Assembly: GCA_902497185.1 (NCBI GenBank)
Contig: CABVEG010000001.1
Span: 1 to 33,214, forward strand
Length of the DNA stretch: 33,214 bases
Direction: 5' to 3'
DNA from: an uncultured Eubacteriales bacterium
GTDB lineage: Bacteria > Bacillota > Clostridia > Lachnospirales > CAG-274
Shown one piece after another: positions 25,701 to 31,821 of this stretch (its first letter is position 1; every line of letters starts with the position of its first letter). Below the pieces are notes generated by a model. The model did not search any database, was not told the DNA's origin, and was given only the letters and a program-made list of their open reading frames with translations. Both the position numbers and the translations under genes were made by a program.

Positions 25701-28455
25701 TAATTCTTGATGCATCATTTGCATCGTTATCACCTAAAGAATACTTAACAATAAATGTATCACCTGTATGTGGCAATAAAACATCACCGTCAGTTGACCA
25801 ATATGGATCAGTTGAAAATACAGGAGTGCCTGACTCTGTATAATATGTAGGATCCCAGCCTAAATAAGCTGTCTTTGCATTAGTATAAAGGTCTTTAGCA
25901 GCAGCTTCCTCCATAACACCGGTTACTCTGCCTGTTGTGTCAACAGGAGTACCGTCAGCAAGAATAGTATTATATTCCTTATATTTTGCCGCTGTTGGAG
26001 CAACACCGCTCATTGATGTCCATCCCTCAGCAGAAATTGCATCTGCATTTTCAACTACAGTATTAATAAAGGCAATATCCGCACCTGCATCCCAAGGTCT
26101 GCCAAAGTAGCCTGATGCGTGTTTCATACCGTCCTTATTGGATATTGTACAATCTCTGAAAATGTAACCAACATAATCAGTCTTGTTGTTAGAACGACCT
26201 GCTGTAATATAGCCGCCCATACCTGTGTCACTGTAACCGCAGAAACGAAGTTCACAACCATCAAATACGGCATTACCTGAACCAAAGATATAATCTGTGT
26301 TACCTTCAATTTTACAATTCTTGTAATATGTATGAGTACTGTCACCCATATAAAGTGTATCCTGTGAACCAATCATAGTACAGTTCTTAAATTCTGACCT
26401 GTCAGCCTCAACAATAAGTGCAGTACTTCTCTCGGTAGCTGCCTTACTTGTAACGTCTAAGGCATATGTTCTTGCAGGAAGAATACCTGTTTCTTCCACA
26501 CCGTCAGCAATTTCTTCATCTGTAATATATTTATTAAATGAAGCCTCAAATGTAATATTTTCAGCCTTAAAGCCTGTAGCAGTATTCTTAACGTAAGTAC
26601 CTACACCCCACTTAGCAGCCTCTACTTCCTTAGAATACTTATCAAATGCATTTTCAACATTATAATAGCCTGTTTCATCAACAGAATAATATCTGTAACC
26701 TATACCATAGTACCATGTAAGCTTAACCTCACCATTACCCTCAGGCTTAAGAGTAATATAAGGAGTTGTAATAATTAACTGCTCTCTGTAAGTTCCCGGA
26801 GCAATGTGAATAGTAACTCTGTCAGCCTCTGATTGAGGATTCATAACCTTAGCAGCCTCTAAGGCTTCGCTCATTGTTGCAAAGTTATTAACCTGACCCT
26901 CACAGCCAACATAAATATCCTTTACGCTTGTATCAACTGTTGGAGGAGTAACTGTTACGGGAACAAATAAAATATCCTTAGATACGTTTTTGTTTTCAAC
27001 TACAACGTGACCTGAAGTAGTATAACCCTCAGCAACAGCCTTAACTTCATAAGAACCTGCTCTTAATATAACAGTGTATGTATTATCCTTTATGCTGCCT
27101 GCATAAGAATAACCATCATCTACATTAACAAATGCAATTTCAGCAACATTAGCACCGCCAACAATATTACCGGTTACAGTGTAGGTAGACTTCATTGCAA
27201 CAGTAACGTCCTGAGTAATGTCCTTAGAATCATTAAATGTGCCGCCTGCTGTTATTTCATAATCATTTACACCTGAAATATTGGCAGTATACTCAACATC
27301 AGGCTCTAAAGTAGCCTCAAATGACAAGTCAGCACCAACAGTTGCAGTAACAGTATCAGCCATTGATTCTGCATCAGGAACTAAAGTTAAAACAAGTTTA
27401 GATGTGTCATAGCCTTCTTCAAAACCTGTAATCTTACCTGTTGCCTTATAAACAGACTTAATTTCAATATCAAATGCAACAGCCTTGCTGCCTGCTAATA
27501 AATCGTCTGTTGTAACAGTGAATTTCTTAGTTTTGTTAGTAAAGCCATATCCTGTAATACCTCTTGCAGAGGCAGTATATGTATAGCCCGGAGTTACATA
27601 AGAAACAACACCGCCTGTAGCTGTTTCAATTACATCACCTGTAGTATCATTAGTTATTGCAACGTCACAGCCCTCAATATTAAATTCATTGGAATTTAAT
27701 GAAAGTGTCAATTCAACAGATGGAGTCTTTACAATTCTGTTTACTATAGGCTTGCCGCCTGCAGCACTAAACCAAAGTTTGAAAGAGCCGCTTTCCTTGG
27801 CAATAAATCTAACGATGTCACACTCGCCTGCCAATACAACCTCATCAGCCTGAGTGCCGTTTACTGCCGTAAACTCAACCATATCATCACTTGAGTTTGA
27901 ACAGCCTGTGTAAACCTTAATTTCTGTACCTTCAACAACGTTGTCAAGCTGGAAGTATCTTCTTGCATCACCGCCTGTACCGTTTGCATACCACATACCG
28001 TTTGCAGTATAGCCATCTGAATAAGCAGTTACAGCCTTGCCATTTTCGCCATAACTTCTCAAGCCATTTTTGCCGTCATAAAATAAACGATCGCCTGAAT
28101 TTGTAACAAGAGTTAAATCTCCGCCTAAATCAAAGGTACCACCGCTTATAAACTTACCTTTACTGCCGCTGGCAGCATCACCGACAGCATCAAAGTTATC
28201 AAGAAAACTACGGTTAATTCTGTTAGTGTAAAGATTAGTATCACTTTCTTCCACACCACCAAAATCCCATATGTCAACTTTACCGCCTGCTGCCGCACCT
28301 GAAGAAACCAAATCAATACTTCCTCCCGATACAACACCGTCGGTATCAAGTAAACCGGAGCCTGCATTTGCCACAATTAAATTAGTCATCATTGCTGAAA
28401 CTAACATAACAAAGGACAAAATTCTGCTCACAGTTCTTTTAGAGCTTTTGTTCAT
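22732..28455 (-). CDS. Secreted multimodular pectin methylesterase/rhamnogalacturonan acetylesterase with cohesin-like module
   Basis: 1907 residues. Order: signal peptide (ends near ANA, residue 31); carbohydrate-binding-like N-terminus (about 35-250); three beta-sandwich repeats (to about 500); pectin methylesterase, family CE8 (about 505-865), with Asp699 in SQDTLY, Asp721 in NTDYIFG and Arg786 in FGRPW; Ig-like spacer; SGNH hydrolase of the CE12 rhamnogalacturonan acetylesterase type (about 988-1245), with Ser1003 in GDSTV, GGRSARTF, Asn1086 in GHNDS and His1229 in EKTHHS; cohesin-like module (about 1332-1515); beta-sandwich ending FYMGF (about 1525-1670); Thr/Glu-rich linker; copper-amine-oxidase-N-like domain (about 1765-1907). 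It should remove methyl and acetyl esters from pectin at the cell surface. Start ATG at 28455 follows AAAGGAGG; an upstream ATG at 28491 lacks a site. Confidence 0.92.
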   Translation of the reverse strand: MNKSSKRTVSRILSFVMLVSAMMTNLIVANAGSGLLDTDGVVSGGSIDLVSSGAAAGGKVDIWDFGGVEESDTNLYTNRINRSFLDNFDAVGDAASGSKGKFISGGTFDLGGDLTLVTNSGDRLFYDGKNGLRSYGENGKAVTAYSDGYTANGMWYANGTGGDARRYFQLDNVVEGTEIKVYTGCSNSSDDMVEFTAVNGTQADEVVLAGECDIVRFIAKESGSFKLWFSAAGGKPIVNRIVKTPSVELTLSLNSNEFNIEGCDVAITNDTTGDVIETATGGVVSYVTPGYTYTASARGITGYGFTNKTKKFTVTTDDLLAGSKAVAFDIEIKSVYKATGKITGFEEGYDTSKLVLTLVPDAESMADTVTATVGADLSFEATLEPDVEYTANISGVNDYEITAGGTFNDSKDITQDVTVAMKSTYTVTGNIVGGANVAEIAFVNVDDGYSYAGSIKDNTYTVILRAGSYEVKAVAEGYTTSGHVVVENKNVSKDILFVPVTVTPPTVDTSVKDIYVGCEGQVNNFATMSEALEAAKVMNPQSEADRVTIHIAPGTYREQLIITTPYITLKPEGNGEVKLTWYYGIGYRYYSVDETGYYNVENAFDKYSKEVEAAKWGVGTYVKNTATGFKAENITFEASFNKYITDEEIADGVEETGILPARTYALDVTSKAATERSTALIVEADRSEFKNCTMIGSQDTLYMGDSTHTYYKNCKIEGNTDYIFGSGNAVFDGCELRFCGYSDTGMGGYITAGRSNNKTDYVGYIFRDCTISNKDGMKHASGYFGRPWDAGADIAFINTVVENADAISAEGWTSMSGVAPTAAKYKEYNTILADGTPVDTTGRVTGVMEEAAAKDLYTNAKTAYLGWDPTYYTESGTPVFSTDPYWSTDGDVLLPHTGDTFIVKYSLGDNDANDASRITYALIAADGTETVIKNTTAQANTGVKLTADMIGSKLKATVTPYVVGGLSGEAKSTVTEKEISLGSGTIDTDRPSGKAVIFLAGDSTVKDYSAGAINNSGANLNEGSWGEFLGYFVDNSKYEVMDYAQGGRSARTFMNGTKADGSDKYLDMIKEKMVKGDYLFIQFGHNDSSASYADRYVPVGTPDASGKFPYTPQSDTTDSGTGSFCWYLQQYVDAAKAVGATPVLVTPVSRMYFESDGTIRSHHGDNDEYVTATKQVAEDNNILCIDLYSWTKAMYEDAYKTDSAAGNIVSGDYPSPTAARLFSAGEKTHHSKLGGFAIAADMAEMIQNSSLGFANAITAPKSMYIADAKGNTEFIVNNSGVFTGYGKNAEGDFDTSIPCEYWNTYINGALAKLADTPVDNETTTETTTEAVVSDYIGIEPVVVSNEGGKLVVDYNVVNGTGKGFNNYMMFFTFNPDLLTPVSVAEGDIAIDIIDASGAQVKANAANAANIENQFANVPASGNKDFPNADGVKTQSELGKIKVSYCIFDKDFSQAPNSSLPAFTDSGRLFTVTYDVKGDLSGSSLATINSVIEAVSSNSEIVYTPNEIRNYTYTFDGEAPTETTTEAAPSGLDQFLTDTVKWDIKSVTAGTDLGNGLTALIDLNITTDLANVFNTADGNAYEYSKAASADNCIAAADNGDAISFKAPSNGTFSIAFKISSNKNGNVFGEAFDAQTSSTYYYREYPVTAGQTYTAGVTGSKIRIFYMGFTPSGTIETTEATTEAATSASTEATTTAPEESTEATTSAPTEGTTSAPVTEAPVETSTRRVSTSGGGAGASYIRVEGYTAKTTAEAATEETTKTASDDGDNKVELPFIKVVVDSKDIVVEDSTYTMDVAPYIQPSSNSTMVPLRFVAIAIAGGDVEKADSSDIVVWDSVAKTATIKAGNITAVFTAGSNVVVINGVEAPMNYGVVAEIKDSRMFVPFRVIGEALDATVDWDADEKAAYYNK

Positions 28456-28475
28456 AACCTTTCCTCCTTTACTTT

Positions 28476-28532
28476 TGTGGAAATATTCCACATATATGAT
28501 TAAATTATAGCTTATTTTATGTATAAAATCAA
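28476..28532 (-). promoter_or_regulatory. Promoter and operator-like repeat of the pectin esterase gene
   Basis: On the minus strand TTGATT (28527-28532), a 17-base spacer and TATAAT (28504-28509). The perfect inverted repeat TGTGGAA/TTCCACA (28476-28492, 3-base centre) lies just downstream of the expected transcription start and before the ribosome site, fitting a repressor site or a protective 5' hairpin. Confidence 0.7.
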
Positions 28533-28714
28533 CAAGTTAAAATCTTTATAAAAAAAATTAGCAAGTTACACAAAATATTTTTATTTTTTTGTGAAAAACT
28601 ATTATAAAAAATCAAGTAAATCAGCCACTAGTGCACGGGCACGGTAAATTAAATAACCCTGACACTATGTCAAGGTTTTAATCAACTAAATTATATTTAT
28701 ATCAGTCAAACCAT
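28533..28714. other. AT-rich spacer with no gene seen
   Basis: Nothing coding is supported. It holds small dyads: CACAAAA/TTTTGTG (around 28569-28593), GTGC/GCAC in a short GC-rich island near 28632-28643, and TGACA/TGTCA near 28660-28674. None is strong enough to name. Confidence 0.4.
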
Positions 28715-28748
28715 AAAAAAAGGAACGGCTTAAATCCGTTCCCTTTTT
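28715..28748 (-). terminator. Terminator of hpf
   Basis: GGAACGG (28722-28728) and CCGTTCC (28736-28742) pair, with A and T runs on the two sides and one bulged base. On the minus strand a T run follows. Confidence 0.88.
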
Positions 28749-28777
28749 AAAGAAAAAAACATGAAAAGATTTTTTAT

Positions 28778-29323
28778 TTAAATTTCCGGTTCAATAAGAC
28801 CATAAGCTCCATCCTTACGCTTATAAACAACATTAATTTCATCAGTTTCAGCATTTCTGAAAACAAAGAAATTATGTCCCATCATATCCATCTCCATGCA
28901 AGCCTCTTCTGCATCCATAGGCTTAACAAAAAATCTCTTTGACTTAACGATGTTAATGCCATCCTCATCACTATACTCATCATCAGCAAGGGCAATGGCA
29001 TTAAGCTCATCAGCAAAGGCAGGAACTTTCTTAGCTCTGTCATGAAGCTTATTCTTATACTTAACCATCTGTCTTTCAAGAATATCAACAGCCTCATCCA
29101 CTGCTGCCATAAAGTCATCACTTAAAACTTCTGCCTTAATAATTCTCTTATTTGGGAGATTAATTGTGACATCAATTTTCTTATCAAGCTTAACTTCAGT
29201 CAAAACCACATTAGCCTCAGACTCTGAAGGAAAGAGCTTGGCTATTCTGTCAAGTTTAGCAGCAATCTTATTACTGAAATTGTCAGTTACCTCAAAATTC
29301 TTACCAATAAATGAATAACGCAT
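28778..29323 (-). CDS. hpf: Ribosome hibernation promoting factor, long form
   Basis: 181 residues. It binds the decoding region of idle 30S subunits and, through its C-terminal domain, pairs two 70S ribosomes into inactive 100S particles. The N-terminal domain (about 1-100) has the beta-alpha-beta plan with basic patches (IRYSFIGKNFEVT-type start, KLDRIAKLF, ERQMVKYKNKLHDR). The C-terminal dimerisation domain (about 127-181) reads VKSKRFFVKPMDAEEACMEM, then GHNFFVFRN and YKRKDGAYGLIEP. This long form is normal in Firmicutes. Start: ATG after AAAGGAG. A sigma-H-type promoter lies 45-75 bases upstream, agreeing with the stationary-phase role and with sigma-H control known for the Bacillus subtilis homologue. 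Confidence 0.96.
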   Translation of the reverse strand: MRYSFIGKNFEVTDNFSNKIAAKLDRIAKLFPSESEANVVLTEVKLDKKIDVTINLPNKRIIKAEVLSDDFMAAVDEAVDILERQMVKYKNKLHDRAKKVPAFADELNAIALADDEYSDEDGINIVKSKRFFVKPMDAEEACMEMDMMGHNFFVFRNAETDEINVVYKRKDGAYGLIEPEI

Positions 29324-29376
29324 AACATCAACTCCTTTGTAATAAAAGGAAGAATTTAATTCTTCTTATTATTAAT

Positions 29377-29403
29377 ATTCTCCATAACTTTTAAAAATCC
29401 TTT
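29377..29403 (-). promoter_or_regulatory. Sigma-H-type promoter of hpf
   Basis: On the minus strand AAAGGATTT (29395-29403), an 11-base spacer and GGAGAAT (29377-29383). Both elements fit the Bacillus sigma-H consensus (RnAGGAwWW, 11-12 bases, RnnGAAT) at every fixed position. Confidence 0.7.
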
Positions 29404-29481
29404 ATTTAATTAAAAATTTTTTTAAATTATGAAATTAAAAATTTTTACGAAAATTTTTCACAAAAATTAAAAAACCTCTTG

Positions 29482-29675
29482 TTATGCCACTTGTGGGAAT
29501 TTTTTTGATATGTTGATTTTTTGTGGATAACCATATATTATAAACTTATATTTGTTGAAAAACTCATTTATATTTTTGTGGATAAGTGGGAAAACTTTGT
29601 TAATAACCTATTTAAGCCTCTTTTATAAGTGCAAAACTTATAAATTTATTAACATAGTTATCCAAGTTATCCACA
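29482..29675. other. Cluster of DnaA boxes in AT-rich DNA
   Basis: Three exact TTATCCACA boxes: minus orientation at 29522-29530 and 29577-29585, plus orientation at 29667-29675. Weaker matches lie at 29482-29490 (TTATGCCAC) and 29658-29666 (TTATCCAAG). A 9-base inverted repeat TTTATAAGT/ACTTATAAA (29622-29644) lies between, and very AT-rich DNA (29400-29470) adjoins. No gene is supported in 29404-29760. The usual origin neighbours (dnaA, dnaN, rpmH) are absent from the window. Confidence 0.7.
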
Positions 29676-29760
29676 ACTTAATTTTATTTGGTCACATTAC
29701 AATATTTTACAGTATTTTTACTTTTTTGTTAAATTTGTACAAAGTCATCGACAAAAAAAT

Positions 29761-29785
29761 ACACCGTGAAAAACCTCCACGGTGT
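29761..29785 (-). terminator. Terminator of the chromate-transporter-type operon
   Basis: ACACCGTG (29761-29768) and CACGGTGT (29778-29785), with a run of seven T following after an A on the minus strand. It lies six bases past the stop at 29791. Confidence 0.88.
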
Positions 29786-29790
29786 AAAAA

Positions 29791-30357
29791 TTAAAATTTA
29801 AATATTATTCCTGCTGCTGCTGCTACAGCTATATAAAAAATGGGATGCTTGTTAAATTTAACAAAAGCAATATAAAGTAATACAGCAAATATTATTGATT
29901 TAAATTTAAATAAATCCATAAATATTCCACTTTGCTGAAAAAGAGAAAAGTCGAAAAGTGCCTCTTTCATTACCAAAAAGCCTGCTGCTGCAATAAGTCC
30001 CATTGACGCAGGTCTTATACCCGAGAAAACTTTTTCTACAATAGGGCTGTTTTTAAACTTATTAAATATGGAGGCAACAATTATAATTATAATAATTGAA
30101 GGTGCTATTAATCCCAAGGTAGAACATATACCGCCTAAAATTCCTGCTGTTGAAAAACCTGCATAGGTAGACATATTTACACCCATAGGTCCAGGAGTGG
30201 ATTCTGAAATTGCAACCATATCCATTAAATCGTGTATTGAATACCATTCAGGATACTTATATGACAGCTTTTGAAGAAAGGGCAGTGTTGCAAGTCCGCC
30301 GCCTATAGCAAAAAGACCTACCTTAAAAAATTCGTATATTAAAGTAAAGTATATCAT
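29791..30357 (-). CDS. Chromate transporter family half-protein (second gene)
   Basis: 188 residues, about six membrane helices, Chromate_transp family half-size form. The start MIYFTLIYEFFKVGLFAIGGGLATLPFL (core FFKVGLFAIGGGLATLPF) carries the family FxxG..xFGGG..PxL pattern, and SESTPGPMGVNMSTYAGF is the second signature. Half-size members come as gene pairs whose products are thought to insert in opposite orientations and work as a dimer. The true substrate in gut anaerobes is uncertain; export of chromate is known only for long forms. It overlaps the upstream partner by 4 bases (ATGA), so it is translationally coupled. Confidence 0.9.
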   Translation of the reverse strand: MIYFTLIYEFFKVGLFAIGGGLATLPFLQKLSYKYPEWYSIHDLMDMVAISESTPGPMGVNMSTYAGFSTAGILGGICSTLGLIAPSIIIIIIVASIFNKFKNSPIVEKVFSGIRPASMGLIAAAGFLVMKEALFDFSLFQQSGIFMDLFKFKSIIFAVLLYIAFVKFNKHPIFYIAVAAAAGIIFKF

Positions 30358-30911
30358 TTTTTACTGCCTCCTTTGATTTTTTCCACAACTGTTCCGTAAA
30401 TATAGCCAAATATACCTGCACCGACCACAACTATTATAGGGCTGATATTAAAAACAGCAGAAAGAATAAACACCAATAAAAACAGCAGTACTCCTATTTT
30501 GTTTGTAACAGCACTTTTCCACAGCTTAACCGTAGCACTTATAATAAGAACACATACACATATTCTTATACCACTGAAAGCATAATTTACAACAGGAAGG
30601 TCAGTTATATATTCCAGTATTGTTGCAAGTATTGTAATAATAATAATTGAAGGTGTTACAAAGCCAAGAGTTGCAAAAATAGCTCCCGGAATACCTTTAA
30701 GTTTATGACCGATAAAAGTTGACGTATTGACGGCTATAACTCCCGGTGTACACTGTCCTATGGCATAGTAGTCAATAAGCTCCTCCTTTGTACACCAACC
30801 TCTATTTGTGACAAGCTCCCTTTCAAGTATAGGAAGCATTGCATAACCGCCGCCAAAGCATACACTGCCCATTTTTGCAAAAAGCAGATAAAGAGTTATT
30901 AATTCCTTCAT
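30354..30911 (-). CDS. Chromate transporter family half-protein (first gene)
   Basis: 185 residues with about six membrane helices. Signatures: LFAKMGSVCFGGGYAMLPILE near the start (core GSVCFGGGYAMLPILE), GQCTPGVIAVNTSTFIG and KLKGIPGAIFATLGF. It is homologous to the following 188-residue protein and the same size, so the two are the usual half-size pair. The ATG follows AAAGGAG by nine bases. The promoter is a perfect sigma-A consensus with a palindrome in its spacer, so expression is probably regulated by an unidentified repressor or activator. Confidence 0.9.
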   Translation of the reverse strand: MKELITLYLLFAKMGSVCFGGGYAMLPILERELVTNRGWCTKEELIDYYAIGQCTPGVIAVNTSTFIGHKLKGIPGAIFATLGFVTPSIIIITILATILEYITDLPVVNYAFSGIRICVCVLIISATVKLWKSAVTNKIGVLLFLLVFILSAVFNISPIIVVVGAGIFGYIYGTVVEKIKGGSKK

Positions 30912-30949
30912 ATATTTTCTCCTTTGCTAATATCAGATAGACAGTCATA

Positions 30950-30978
30950 ATTATAACACCGGTGTAAATTTGTGTCAA
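30950..30978 (-). promoter_or_regulatory. Consensus promoter with palindrome in the spacer, chromate-type operon
   Basis: On the minus strand TTGACA (30973-30978), a 17-base spacer and TATAAT (30950-30955). The perfect palindrome ACACCGGTGT (30956-30965) touches the -10. Confidence 0.85.
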
Positions 30979-31015
30979 GAATTGATAATTTAACCTTAAT
31001 ATTAGGTCTTACTAT

Positions 31016-31255
31016 TTAAATATCATCAATTATATTGTAAAAATGACAGGGACAGACCCTATTATTAATTATGATATTGTATGTCTTATTTACCAATATA
31101 CGGTCATAAATATTTATTGTTTCACAATAATCAATTATTTTATTATTCTTTTTTAATATTCCTATTATGTTATAGTTAAATTCGTCTTTAACTAGGGCTA
31201 TGGAAAGGTTAAATTCATCAAAATTTAAACGGTTAAACTTATTTATTTTTTTCAC
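31016..31255 (-). CDS. Small hypothetical protein
   Basis: 79 residues, not recognised. The sequence is rich in Asn, Ile and Lys, with alternating beta-like stretches (LSIALVKDEFNYNIIGIL, INIYDRILVNKTYNIIINN), a Cys pair in VCPCHFYN near the C-terminus, and no signal peptide. The start chosen is the GTG at 31255, nine bases after AAAGG; the ATG at 31264 would abut the ribosome site. A good sigma-A promoter upstream makes it more likely to be real. Codon use is as AT-rich as the adjoining phage remnant. Confidence 0.6.
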   Translation of the reverse strand: MKKINKFNRLNFDEFNLSIALVKDEFNYNIIGILKKNNKIIDYCETINIYDRILVNKTYNIIINNRVCPCHFYNIIDDI

Positions 31256-31276
31256 ATTAATCATCCTTTAGAGAAA

Positions 31277-31305
31277 ATTATATCAAAATGTATTATTTAT
31301 TTCAA
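31277..31305 (-). promoter_or_regulatory. Promoter of the small hypothetical gene, with an upstream 0A-like box
   Basis: On the minus strand TTGAAA (31300-31305), a 17-base spacer and TATAAT (31277-31282). TTTGTCGAA (31315-31323) just upstream matches the core TGTCGAA of a Spo0A box. Confidence 0.65.
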
Positions 31306-31323
31306 TTAAAAAATTTCGACAAA

Positions 31324-31371
31324 ATACTAGATATAGTAGTATATTTTGCATTATGCTACTATATCTAGTAT
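31324..31371. promoter_or_regulatory. Tandem NrdR-type operator pair
   Basis: ATACTAGATATAGTAG (31324-31339) and its reverse complement (31356-31371), 16 bases apart, with centres 32 bases apart. Each core (ACTAGATATAGT or ACTATATCTAGT) differs at one base from the NrdR box core ACTATATATAGT, and the 15-16-base gap is that of tandem NrdR boxes. No ribonucleotide reductase gene is in the window. The outer ends extend to a 19-base perfect inverted repeat (31321-31339, 31356-31374) followed by T, so a terminator reading is possible. Confidence 0.6.
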
Positions 31372-31473
31372 TTTTTGTGTTTCAAAAAATTACAAAAAAT
31401 TTTTTTTACAAATGTCACACTTTGTCACTTTTACAGTGATATGCTTTTTTTGAGCAGAAAAGAGGTGAAAAAA

Positions 31474-31821
31474 ATGTTTGATTTTCAGTTTCCTTATTCT
31501 CAAATGCCAAAAATAAATGCCATTATAAAAAAAGGCAGCAAAAGCATTATGAGAAATGAGGATTTTATACTTAAAGAAATCAGTGAATTTAAAAGCTCAA
31601 AAATAAGATTTGATATGCTTAGAGGTTATTACTACTTTGAGGGCAAACAGGACATACTGAAAAGAAAAAGGCTTTGTATTGGCGAAAACGGTGATGTTAA
31701 TGAAGTAAACAACATTCCAAACAACAGAATTGTAGATAATCAATACAAAAAACTTGTAACTCAAAAGGTAAACTACATACTGGTAATTGCTGCAATAGAA
31801 TCAAAAAGGAGTGATTTTTAA
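31474..31821 (+). pseudogene. N-terminal fragment of an SPP1-type phage portal protein
   Basis: 115 residues. The stretch from DFILKEISEFKSSKIRFDM through RLCIGENGDVNEVNNIPNNR to IVDNQYKKLVTQKVNYIL matches by eye the beginning of SPP1/Gp6-like portal proteins, which are usually 450-500 residues long. After KVNYIL the portal pattern stops and a short tail VIAAIESKRSDF leads to the stop, so about three quarters are missing. The tail contains the AAGGAG site of the following terminase gene and may be the end of a different gene, such as the small terminase. GAGGTG precedes the ATG. Normally the portal gene follows the terminase, so the order here is inverted. Confidence 0.7.

Noticed and set aside
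28533..28714. Small RNA gene in the spacer after the pectin esterase promoter
   Set aside because: TTGACA and small dyads occur, but no matching -10 with proper spacing and no clear terminator define a transcript.
29482..29675. The chromosomal replication origin
   Set aside because: DnaA boxes are present, but dnaA, dnaN, recF, gyrB and rpmH are not. The cluster alone is not enough to call oriC.
31321..31374. Simple intrinsic terminator
   Set aside because: The inverted repeat is followed by T, but the stem is almost all A-T, the loop is 16 bases and no gene ends just before it on the plus strand. The spacing of the two half-palindromes fits NrdR boxes better. Kept as an alternative.
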